Positions 25,326 through 32,998 of a stretch of 47,080 nt of DNA are shown here, in pieces. This DNA is from Fidelibacterota bacterium (GTDB taxonomy: Bacteria; Fidelibacterota; Marinisomatia; SCGC-AAA003-L08; GCA-2689995): positions 1-47,080 of the forward strand of contig JACNKR010000029.1 of NCBI GenBank assembly GCA_014381925.1, read 5' to 3'. Position numbers and translations under genes: made by a program. How positions within the stretch are numbered: the first letter of the stretch is position 1; the number at the start of each line of letters is the position of its first letter. The notes under the pieces are model-generated. The model worked only from the letters and a program-made list of their open reading frames with translations, was not told the DNA's origin and searched no databases.

Positions 25326-26429
25326 ATGCTTAAAATAAACACATCAAAAAGACTATGGGCAACTTATACCACAATTGGAAAAACTTTTGGCCAATGGTTT
25401 TCACCTCTTTTTACGGGACTATTTATTCCTGGGTTTAAATTAAAGGTTATTCTATATAATTATTTAGATAAATTATTTTTACCAAAAGTTGCGACTCGAA
25501 GATTAAAAACACCCATATTAATTGTGGGAAACCCCCGTTCAGGAACAACTTTTTTACAGCGATTTCTTGCGACGCATGTTGGTACTGGAAGTGAATTATG
25601 GGAATTAATTTTCTCTTCACTTATTTTACAAAAATTTGTTAAACCATTTTTACCATTATTAGAAAAATTTAGCCCCACAAAGCATCATTCAACGGAAGCA
25701 CATAAAACAAGTTTATCCTCTGTTGAAACAGATGATGCTTCCATATTATTTAGATATAATGATGGTTTTTTCCTATATGGTTTTATTTTAGCATGGGCTG
25801 AAGAAGATTTATTTCCATGGTTTGACCCACAACAACGGAATATGGCAGAGAGAGATTTTGATTGGTTAAGCAGAATGTGGTCAAAAAAATTATATAAATC
25901 AAAAAAAGATTATTACTTTGGAAAACTATTTTCTGTGAGTGCGAATATGCCATCATTTCAACGCTATTTCCCAGATGGAAAAGTGCTATATATGGTCAGA
26001 GATCCACTTCAAGTTATACCGTCTGGATTAAGTTTAATTACAGGAGTTTTAGATAAGAAATTTGGATTTTGGAATTTACCAAAAGAAAAAAGGGAACGAT
26101 ATTTAAATCGAATGTACCTTGCATTAAAAGAATTACTCATTCGGTTCCACGCAGATTGGACGACTAATAAAATTGATAAAACAAAAGTTAAGATAGTTAC
26201 ATTTAATCGATTAATGAATGATTTTGATAATTTAATGTTTGAAATTTTAGAATTTCTTGAAATTGAAAAATCGACTGAATTAAATGAACTCATTTTAGAA
26301 ACAGCAAAAACACAAAATGAATTTCAAAGTAATCATCAATATAATTTAGAAAAATTTGGGTTGAATGAAGCTCAAATCAAAATAGAATGTAAAGAAATTT
26401 ATGATACTTTTTTAAATGGAAAATTCTAA
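25326..26429 (+). CDS. PAPS-dependent sulfotransferase family protein
   Basis: 367-residue cytosolic or membrane-associated sulfotransferase. The 5'-phosphosulfate loop is VGNPRSGTTFLQRFL (about 67-81) and the 3'-phosphate-binding motif is YMVRDPLQVIPSGLSL (about 222-237). The N-terminal 60 residues are hydrophobic and aromatic, suggesting membrane contact. Family enzymes transfer sulfate from PAPS to hydroxyl groups of lipids, glycans or small molecules. Stf-type enzymes that sulfate lipids share this motif set, but the substrate cannot be read here. It overlaps the START-domain gene by 14 nt, which links sulfation to lipid binding. Confidence 0.85.
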   Translation: MLKINTSKRLWATYTTIGKTFGQWFSPLFTGLFIPGFKLKVILYNYLDKLFLPKVATRRLKTPILIVGNPRSGTTFLQRFLATHVGTGSELWELIFSSLILQKFVKPFLPLLEKFSPTKHHSTEAHKTSLSSVETDDASILFRYNDGFFLYGFILAWAEEDLFPWFDPQQRNMAERDFDWLSRMWSKKLYKSKKDYYFGKLFSVSANMPSFQRYFPDGKVLYMVRDPLQVIPSGLSLITGVLDKKFGFWNLPKEKRERYLNRMYLALKELLIRFHADWTTNKIDKTKVKIVTFNRLMNDFDNLMFEILEFLEIEKSTELNELILETAKTQNEFQSNHQYNLEKFGLNEAQIKIECKEIYDTFLNGKF

Positions 26430-27042
26430 TTTGAATTATCATAAATTTATATTTTTTCTTTTCATTATATCAACTGTATTTTCTGTTCAAAAAATAAATT
26501 TACCACCTATAAATTATACCGATTGGGTAATTCTAAAATCTGATGATACTTGGGTTGGTTGGACTGAATTAGATGGATTTCCCATTTGTAAGGCAAAAAA
26601 AGTTATACCATACAATATTAAAACAGTGGCTCATGCAATTGAAGATAAACAAAACTATCCTCTTATTTTTGATCGGATTACTCAAGTAAATCTTTATGAA
26701 GAAGATATTATTCATATTTATTTAGATATGCCGTTTCCAATTTCAAGTAGAGATTATATCGTACAATATTTTTATTCAGAAATTAATGGAATAATCAGTT
26801 ATAAATTTTTCTCCGTAGAACACCCGAATTCAGTTGACTACCCCAACGCTATAAGACTACCAAATGCCGGTGGAGAATGGATATTAAAGCCTCTAAATGA
26901 TAAAACTACAGAAGTTGCCTATGTTTGGAATGGAGAGTTACTAGGAGATTTCCCTGATTGGGCATTAACACGAGCATGGGTAACCCAGGGTAGCGAAGTT
27001 TTAGATTGGTTGAATGAATTTTTAGAAAGGAAAAATAAATGA
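26416..27042 (+). CDS. START-domain lipid-binding protein, exported
   Basis: 208 residues with an N-terminal hydrophobic signal (about 8-24, FIFFLFIISTVFS) followed by one START/SRPBCC-type domain. Recognisable parts are WVILKSDDTWVGWTELDG, the central FPISSRDYIVQYFY strand pair and the C-terminal helix WALTRAWVTQGSEVLDWLNE. START domains hold a lipid in a helix-grip cavity; here the signal suggests a periplasmic location. The ATG lies inside the end of the sulfotransferase gene. A TTG at 26431, just after that stop, is an alternative start. It overlaps the barrel gene by ATGA. Confidence 0.8.
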   Translation: MENSNLNYHKFIFFLFIISTVFSVQKINLPPINYTDWVILKSDDTWVGWTELDGFPICKAKKVIPYNIKTVAHAIEDKQNYPLIFDRITQVNLYEEDIIHIYLDMPFPISSRDYIVQYFYSEINGIISYKFFSVEHPNSVDYPNAIRLPNAGGEWILKPLNDKTTEVAYVWNGELLGDFPDWALTRAWVTQGSEVLDWLNEFLERKNK

Positions 27043-28583
27043 AATTAATTAAACAATTAACAATATTTATAATTTTTATCACTCCATTATTAATTGGACA
27101 GACACAATTTTCAGGGAATGCAAATTTTTCATACGCAAATAGAATTTCAAATGGTTCCATATTGAGATTACCATACCGAATGTTAGAATTGGAATATATA
27201 CACGAAAGTGATAATATAATTTTCCATTCAGAATTTGCAATTGAATGGAACCGTAAAAAAGATACTCAATTTCTCACTGATAATAATCCACAGGATTTTA
27301 TTTTAGATTTAAGAGAACTTTATTTAACATGGTATATTCCAATGGGTGAAATAAATTTAGGAAAACAAATACATAGTTGGGGATTTGTTGATGAGAATAG
27401 TCCGTTAGATAATTTGAATGCATTAGATTATTACTATTTATTTGATGGTGGTGCGTCAAGGAAATTAGGTAGTTATTCATTTTCAACACATTTATATTGG
27501 GAGGATATCTCATTAAACTTCGTCTATTCACCTTTCCATAATGCAAGCCGTTTACCGATTGTCGATGGAAAAGCTGATGAAGAATTTCCATTTGGTTTTC
27601 CAATGATTCCAACAGAATCAGGAATATTAAAAAATAATTCACTTCCTGAAATGGGTTGGAAATTAGAATTTCCATTTATGAGTTCAAATATCGCAATCAC
27701 AAAATTTTATGGATATGATCGTATTTTTAATTTTTCAGGAATTAATGTGTTTACAAATGATTGGCAAAGTTTCCATTATACCGATTTTGTATTTGGATAT
27801 AGAAAAACAGAAGTAACTGGATTAAGCGGGCAATATTTTATTGGAGATTTAAGTTTAAGAGCTGATTTAGGAATTTTTAATACTAAGGACATAAACCATG
27901 AAGTTATTCGTGAATCTCCACATCTTCCAGATACTTATAACCAAATTGCATATTTCGATAGTATTCCACAAACATATCCAATGGAAGAAAAAATAAAATA
28001 TACTCAATTTAATATTCAAGCAGAATATGAATTGCCTTTTGATATTTCATTTTTAACCCAATATTTTAATTATAAAATTAACAATTATTTTTCAAATGGT
28101 CTTCCAATTGATCAAGATATTGATATTCCAAATTTTGAAATAGATATTGAACAATTAAATCCAGAGAATTTATTTGTTCCCGGAATGGGATCACCATTGG
28201 CTGTATTAACAAAAGAATCAATTTTATTAAATTTAAGCAAACAATTCTTAGATAATCAATTAAAGGTTAATATTGGTAGTTTATTGGATTTAACAAATAA
28301 TCCAAATGGTGTTTATGATGAAAATGAAGAATTTTTTGATGAAAACGAAAATGAAAAATGGGATATAGACGAAGAATTTACAGATCAACCAAATGATGAA
28401 TTTCAAGTGTATGGAAAATTATTAAATTTTGGTTTAGAATATGAAATTACATCCCATTTAGAAATTAACTTATTACTTACAAAAATTGTTGGCAGTGACT
28501 ATTATCCTGATAATTCAAAATATCAATTTAATATGATGGAAGAATTTTCCAATTTTAGAATTGATCTAAAATATAGTTTTTAA
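27039..28583 (+). CDS. Outer-membrane beta-barrel protein (porin/DUF1302-like)
   Basis: 514 residues: signal peptide (about 1-21, ending before GQTQFSG), then alternating amphipathic strands throughout and a terminal aromatic strand ending DLKYSF, as in outer-membrane barrels. The size and QIHSWGFVDENSPLDNLNALD-like loop recall DUF1302-type barrels that accompany LolA-like and RND genes; this likeness was judged by eye. An acidic insert at about 421-450 (YDENEEFFDENENEKWD) looks like calcium-binding loops. AAAGGA is 9 nt from ATG. It is third gene of the sulfotransferase-START-barrel run, so it may be the outer-membrane step for the same lipid. Confidence 0.75.
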   Translation: MKLIKQLTIFIIFITPLLIGQTQFSGNANFSYANRISNGSILRLPYRMLELEYIHESDNIIFHSEFAIEWNRKKDTQFLTDNNPQDFILDLRELYLTWYIPMGEINLGKQIHSWGFVDENSPLDNLNALDYYYLFDGGASRKLGSYSFSTHLYWEDISLNFVYSPFHNASRLPIVDGKADEEFPFGFPMIPTESGILKNNSLPEMGWKLEFPFMSSNIAITKFYGYDRIFNFSGINVFTNDWQSFHYTDFVFGYRKTEVTGLSGQYFIGDLSLRADLGIFNTKDINHEVIRESPHLPDTYNQIAYFDSIPQTYPMEEKIKYTQFNIQAEYELPFDISFLTQYFNYKINNYFSNGLPIDQDIDIPNFEIDIEQLNPENLFVPGMGSPLAVLTKESILLNLSKQFLDNQLKVNIGSLLDLTNNPNGVYDENEEFFDENENEKWDIDEEFTDQPNDEFQVYGKLLNFGLEYEITSHLEINLLLTKIVGSDYYPDNSKYQFNMMEEFSNFRIDLKYSF

Positions 28584-28653
28584 TTGGAAGCAGATTTAAA
28601 AGCAAAAAATAAAAATTAAAACCAAACCCAATAAGATGGATTCTTAAAACTAA

Positions 28654-28676
28654 AATCCACAAAATATTAGTGGATT
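28654..28676 (+). terminator. Weak terminator-like hairpin after the barrel gene
   Basis: AATCCAC and GTGGATT form a 7-bp stem around a 9-base loop, followed by ATTTA rather than a clean T-run. It lies 71 bases past the barrel stop in the convergent gap 28584-28793. Confidence 0.4.
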
Positions 28677-28720
28677 ATTTACTCTCATTTACCTCTTGCT
28701 AATATTGAAATCAATTAATT

Positions 28721-28782
28721 TAAATCTTGAATATCTGCATTTCCCAGAATTCAAGATTTATTTCTTAATTAATTAAGAAATA
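28721..28782. terminator. Two adjacent inverted repeats in convergent gap, likely bidirectional terminators
   Basis: TAAATCTTGAAT (28721-28732) and ATTCAAGATTTA (28749-28760) are perfect 12-bp arms. Immediately after is a 24-bp perfect palindrome at 28759-28782 centred on AATT/AATT. Both sit just beyond the Wzc-like stop at 28794 and after the barrel gene, where both transcripts must end. Confidence 0.5.
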
Positions 28783-28793
28783 TTAATCAATCA

Positions 28794-31115
28794 TTAACTA
28801 TCACCATAATAATATTGGTAATAATTATAATAATATCCTTTTCCATAGGAATTTGATTCATCCACATCATTCATAACTACACCAGAGAAATTTACACCCA
28901 CTTGCTTCATTTGATCTAAAGCTCTATCCAATCCACCTTTTTCTGTTTGACCTGCACGGATTACCAAAATAAATTGGTCAGCAAATTTTGTTATTACAAA
29001 TGAATCAGTAACGGCTAATAATGGAGGGGCGTCAATCAAAATAATATCAAAATCAATTTTTAATTTTTCCATTAATTTTTCCATTTGATTAGATGCTAAA
29101 ATTTCTGATGGATTTGGAGGTACAATTCCACAGGTAATCAATGATAAATTATCAACTTCTGTTTCATTAATAATTTCACTAATATTATCTGAATTTCCAC
29201 TCAAATATTTTGTAATTCCAGGGTCTCGTTCTAAATTGAAAATTTTATGAGTAACCGGTTTTCTTAAATCACAATCAATAAGAATAGTCTTTTTACCAAG
29301 ATTTGCATAGGTTATAGCAAGGTTTACAATGGTTGTTGTTTTACCTTCTCCAGGGCCTGGAGAACTCACTAAAATTACATTACCCATATCTTGTTTTGTG
29401 TGAGAATACATTAAGCTTGTTCGCAAACTTCTATATGCTTCAGAAACAGGTGATTTAGGGTCTTCATGTGTAATTAATCGGCGTTGTAATTTCTCTACAT
29501 TCCCCAATTTTTTCTGATATTTTCGTGTTTTTTTCTTTTTATCTGAATAACCTCTTCCGATAGATGGAATAAGTGCAAGTATTGATAAATTCCGTCGATC
29601 TATTTCATCAATTGACTTTATTGAATTATCCATATATTCAAGAGCAAAGGCAATACTCACTCCTAATCCTAATCCTAAAATCAATCCAATTATTAAATTT
29701 ATTTTCTTTTTAGGTTTTATTCTTTCATTATTGGGAAATGCTTTATCAATTACTCTTACCTTACCAATTTGGGATGCTTCATTTATCCGAGCTTCTTCTA
29801 ATTTTTGCCTCATAAGTGAATAAGTTTCTGCATGAATATTTAAATTTCGTTCCAATCGAGTATAGTCTAAAACTTTTTCAGGTAATTGACCTAATTGGTT
29901 CTCATATTCTAAAACTAATTTATTAAATTCAATAATTTTGGATTCATATCCAGCAGACACGGCGGTAATACTTATAACTGAATCCATTAATGCTTGACGG
30001 AAGCGAATAGGGTCCGCAACTGAAATTCCCTGAGAAATCAATTGTCGTGTTTCCTTTTCTAAATTCCCCTTTAAACGGTCAAGTTTTTCTCTTAATGTTT
30101 TTACAATATTATGGCCTTCACCTTGCTGAGCAATGGCAGATACAAGCTCTGTTTCTTTCATTGCCACTTCTCTTTTTAATGCAAATAGGCGGTCATTAAT
30201 TGTATTTAATACTCGATCGGTTAACTTCATTTCTTCATCAGTTAATTGGCTTTTTATATATTTAATTCGTTCAATTAGAATATTTCGTTCAGCCCTTGAT
30301 TTATATAATTGGGATTCAGCATTTATTAAATTTTCAAGTAAAAACGTTGAATTTTCATCAACTCCAAAAATTTTCTCATTTTGTTGGAATTGTTTTAATA
30401 AATTTTCCGTTTCGGTTAACTCAATTTCTTTTTTATCTAATTGTTCTAAAAGAAATGATTTCAAATGCGACATTTCGCCCTTCGCCCATTCTAAGTCAAT
30501 AGACTGATAGACATCAATTACCGTATTTACTAATAATGAAGCTTCTACAGGATCAATACTTTTCATTGAAATACTTAAAACATCAGTATTCCTCGTATTT
30601 GAGATTACAAGTTCTTCCATAAATAATTTAGTAAATTCAGCAAACATTGAATCGCTAATTGATGAATTTAAGGTTATCTCATCTTCAATTTTATCAATTA
30701 ATCCCAACGTTAATATATTTCGAATTACCTTATTAATCCCTTCAGGGGAATATGTTCGTGTCCCAAAGAAAAATAAATTATTCCGATGTTTTGAATTTAT
30801 TAATTTTTTTATTGTTAATTCTGCAGTTGTTCTAGATTTTAGAATTTCTATTTCATTTTCAAGATAATTTTTACCAGATCCCATTCCCATGTCAAAAATA
30901 TCTAATGCTGAAGATGAATCTTCTATTAAAATCACTCCTGTAGATTGATAAACAGGTTTTACCCAAAATGTATATAGAAATGTAAGAAAGAATATAATTA
31001 TAGTTGCCCAAATAATCTTTCGTTGATGTCTTTTAAATATAAAGACTATATCTATTAATGATATTTCATCTTCTTCAAAATTTGAAAATTGTTGTGGATT
31101 ATTATTTGAATTCAT
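28794..31115 (-). CDS. Wzc-like polysaccharide co-polymerase and tyrosine autokinase
   Basis: 773 residues. The N-terminal Wzz-type domain has membrane segments at about 35-55 and 475-500, separated by a long periplasmic coiled-coil. The cytosolic BY-kinase domain (about 555-760) has Walker A SSPGPGEGKTTT, A' ILIDCDLRKP and Walker B DIILIDAPPL. The C-terminus is a tyrosine cluster (YYYNYYQYYYGDS), the autophosphorylation site typical of the family. It controls chain length and export of surface polysaccharide together with an outer-membrane channel. It starts one base inside the SLBB gene stop (TAATG). The PHP-type phosphatase at 35115 is its likely opponent. Last gene of the long minus-strand run. 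Confidence 0.93.
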   Translation of the reverse strand: MNSNNNPQQFSNFEEDEISLIDIVFIFKRHQRKIIWATIIIFFLTFLYTFWVKPVYQSTGVILIEDSSSALDIFDMGMGSGKNYLENEIEILKSRTTAELTIKKLINSKHRNNLFFFGTRTYSPEGINKVIRNILTLGLIDKIEDEITLNSSISDSMFAEFTKLFMEELVISNTRNTDVLSISMKSIDPVEASLLVNTVIDVYQSIDLEWAKGEMSHLKSFLLEQLDKKEIELTETENLLKQFQQNEKIFGVDENSTFLLENLINAESQLYKSRAERNILIERIKYIKSQLTDEEMKLTDRVLNTINDRLFALKREVAMKETELVSAIAQQGEGHNIVKTLREKLDRLKGNLEKETRQLISQGISVADPIRFRQALMDSVISITAVSAGYESKIIEFNKLVLEYENQLGQLPEKVLDYTRLERNLNIHAETYSLMRQKLEEARINEASQIGKVRVIDKAFPNNERIKPKKKINLIIGLILGLGLGVSIAFALEYMDNSIKSIDEIDRRNLSILALIPSIGRGYSDKKKKTRKYQKKLGNVEKLQRRLITHEDPKSPVSEAYRSLRTSLMYSHTKQDMGNVILVSSPGPGEGKTTTIVNLAITYANLGKKTILIDCDLRKPVTHKIFNLERDPGITKYLSGNSDNISEIINETEVDNLSLITCGIVPPNPSEILASNQMEKLMEKLKIDFDIILIDAPPLLAVTDSFVITKFADQFILVIRAGQTEKGGLDRALDQMKQVGVNFSGVVMNDVDESNSYGKGYYYNYYQYYYGDS

Positions 31116-31591
31116 TAATTCGTTCTTAATATTGTGAGAAAGATATTTAATACTTGTAATGTTGAGTTAATTATACTTGAATTGGAAAATAAATATGAAC
31201 CTAATGATTGTTCAATATAAATGGTATTATGCGGATATAAAATAAAGTCCATATTTTCGCCTGTTTCTAAGTAATTATAAAGGTTTAAATAAGTCACTTC
31301 ATCATTATTGAACTGCCGTACATTTTTTAATTTTGCACCGGGTAATGGTCCACCTGCTAAAGCCAATAATGAAAGTATATTAATGCCTTCATAAACTAAA
31401 TATGTACCAGGATTTTTTACATGGCCAATAATATTGACATACATTCTCACTATACCATCGTCTCCTGTTACATACGGCTCACTGCTAAACGATAATTGGT
31501 TTGAAACCTGTCCAGATCTGTTCACAAGATTTGATTGTGAAATCAGCATTGAAATAAATATAATTCCAATGATAAAAAATTTATTTTTCAT
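31115..31591 (-). CDS. Short SLBB-domain polysaccharide export-related protein
   Basis: 158-residue exported protein with a signal peptide (about 1-19) and one SLBB (soluble ligand-binding beta-grasp) domain at about 48-130 (MYVNIIGHVKNPGTYLVYEG, LLALAGGPLPGAKL). A hydrophobic stretch follows near the end (about 133-155). SLBB domains form the rings of Wza-type outer-membrane export channels. Here the N-terminal polysaccharide-export domain of Wza is absent, and the protein is less than half Wza length. It may be an accessory to a channel encoded elsewhere. It overlaps the UDP-xylose synthase gene by 11 nt and Wzc by 1 nt. Confidence 0.78.
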   Translation of the reverse strand: MKNKFFIIGIIFISMLISQSNLVNRSGQVSNQLSFSSEPYVTGDDGIVRMYVNIIGHVKNPGTYLVYEGINILSLLALAGGPLPGAKLKNVRQFNNDEVTYLNLYNYLETGENMDFILYPHNTIYIEQSLGSYLFSNSSIINSTLQVLNIFLTILRTN

Positions 31592-32522
31592 TTTTATTTA
31601 CGAATTTATTAAAATAATTAATTGTCCTTACTAAACCTGTATGTAAATCTATAATGGGTTCCCAATGAAGTATTGATTTTGCAATATCTATATTGGGCTT
31701 TCTTCGAACAGGATCTCCTTCAGGCAATGGTAAATATTCTGTTTTTGAATTATTATTAGTTAATTTACAAATCTCATCAGCTAAATATTTAATATTTACC
31801 TCTTGAGGATTACCTAAATTTACAGGATTAACCCTATTTGAATTAAACATCAATTTTACTAATCCATTTATCATATCTTCAATAAAACAAAATGATCTTG
31901 TTTGAGAGCCATCACCGTAAATTGTAATTGAATTTCCTTTAATTGCTTGAACAATAAAATTAGAAATTACTCGACCATCATCTATTGCCATATTAGGTCC
32001 GTAAGTATTAAAAATTCTTGCAACACGAATGTCTAAACCATATTGACGATGAAAATCATAGAATAAAGTTTCCCCTGCCCGTTTACCTTCATCGTAACAC
32101 GCCCTAATTCCAATTGGGTTTACATTACCCCAATAAGACTCTTTTTGAGGATGCTCTAAAGGGTCGCCATATATTTCAGAAGTTGATGCCTGTAATATTC
32201 GCGCATTATATTTTTTAGCAAGTTCAAGAATATTTAATGTTCCTAATACATTTGTTCTAATTGTTTCTACTGGATTCATTTGATAATGAATTGGGCTTGC
32301 TGGGCAAGCCAAATTGAAAATAAAATCGACTTCTATATCAAATGGTATATTAATATTTTGTTTAATAAATGTAAATGATTTATTCTTTTTCAAATGCTGA
32401 ATATTAATAATTGAACCTGTGAATAAATTGTCAATACAAAATACTTCATAACCCAAAGTTAATAATTTTTCACATAAATGTGAACCAATAAACCCTGCTC
32501 CACCTGTAACTAATACTTTCAA
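31581..32522 (-). CDS. UDP-glucuronate decarboxylase (UDP-xylose synthase)-like SDR
   Basis: 313-residue extended short-chain dehydrogenase. The Rossmann loop is GGAGFIGSHL (about 7-16) and the catalytic YxxxK appears in CYDEGKRAGE. LACPASPIHYQMNPVETIRTN, GNVNPIGIRACYDEGKR and RIFNTYGPNM are hallmarks of the UXS group, which converts UDP-glucuronate to UDP-xylose. ugd, which makes UDP-glucuronate, is in the same run. The start is TTG, with an in-frame TAG two codons upstream. It lies next to the inserted four-helix-bundle gene, separated by a heptamer-repeat tract. Confidence 0.85.
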   Translation of the reverse strand: MKVLVTGGAGFIGSHLCEKLLTLGYEVFCIDNLFTGSIINIQHLKKNKSFTFIKQNINIPFDIEVDFIFNLACPASPIHYQMNPVETIRTNVLGTLNILELAKKYNARILQASTSEIYGDPLEHPQKESYWGNVNPIGIRACYDEGKRAGETLFYDFHRQYGLDIRVARIFNTYGPNMAIDDGRVISNFIVQAIKGNSITIYGDGSQTRSFCFIEDMINGLVKLMFNSNRVNPVNLGNPQEVNIKYLADEICKLTNNNSKTEYLPLPEGDPVRRKPNIDIAKSILHWEPIIDLHTGLVRTINYFNKFVNKNEK

Positions 32523-32536
32523 AAGCTAATAATCCA

Positions 32537-32592
32537 TGTTAATTGTGGATAGTTAATAGTTAATTGTGGATAGTTGTTCGGTAATAGTTCAA
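32537..32592. repeat. Degenerate heptamer tandem repeat tract
   Basis: Eight consecutive 7-base units, in order TGTTAAT, TGTGGAT, AGTTAAT, AGTTAAT, TGTGGAT, AGTTGTT, CGGTAAT, AGTTCAA. This includes a 17-base exact repeat (32538-32554 and 32559-32575). The tract ends exactly at the stop of the four-helix-bundle gene. Confidence 0.8.
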
Positions 32593-32949
32593 TCATTTCT
32601 TTAAATTTTTCATTGCCCTGATTAAAGCATTAAGCATTTTTCTAATTTTCATAATATTTTCTAATTCATCATCAATTACATTTACAAAGTTTAGTCTTTT
32701 TGCAATTATTAATTGAGTTTCAACTTCTGATGCTGAGCCTAATGCAATATATAAAAATTGAACAAATTCTTTATTTGTATTTCTATTTGCTCCTTCAGCA
32801 ATATTAGAAGGAATTGATATTACAGCTTTTTTTAATTGAGAAGATAATCCGAAAACTTCTTCTTTTGGAAAATTATTAGCAATTTTATATATATTCTCAA
32901 CAAAATCAATCGATATTTTCCAAACATTTAAATCTTTATAATCACTCAT
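32593..32949 (-). CDS. Four-helix-bundle protein (S23 / 23S rRNA intervening-sequence protein family)
   Basis: 118-residue all-helical protein. The N-terminal DYKDLNVWKISIDFVENIY and the conserved SIPSNIAEGANR core followed by FLYIALGSASEVETQLIIAKRL are diagnostic of the S23/IVP family, first found inside 23S rRNA intervening sequences. The function is unknown; members are often found alone between unrelated genes. Here it interrupts the polysaccharide gene run between the aminotransferase and UDP-xylose synthase genes. It is bordered by heptamer-repeat tracts on both sides, a sign of insertion. Confidence 0.93.
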   Translation of the reverse strand: MSDYKDLNVWKISIDFVENIYKIANNFPKEEVFGLSSQLKKAVISIPSNIAEGANRNTNKEFVQFLYIALGSASEVETQLIIAKRLNFVNVIDDELENIMKIRKMLNALIRAMKNLKK

Positions 32950-32962
32950 AATTACTCATTTT

Positions 32963-32997
32963 ACTATAAACCATAAACCATCTACTATAAACTATAA
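32963..32997. repeat. Degenerate heptamer tandem repeat tract
   Basis: Five 7-base units, ACTATAA, ACCATAA, ACCATCT, ACTATAA, ACTATAA. They lie between the four-helix-bundle start and the aminotransferase stop at 32999. The unit differs from the tract on the other side, but the period is the same. Confidence 0.75.
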
Positions 32998-32998
32998 T

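Noticed and set aside
27298-27675. 125-codon minus-strand frame inside the barrel gene
   Set aside because: Antisense to a clear coding region; Leu/Asn/His-rich composition reflects the complement of AT-rich codons.
30133-30507. 124-codon plus-strand frame inside the Wzc-like gene
   Set aside because: Antisense to the periplasmic coiled-coil of Wzc; Ser/Phe-rich composition is that of a reversed helical coding region.
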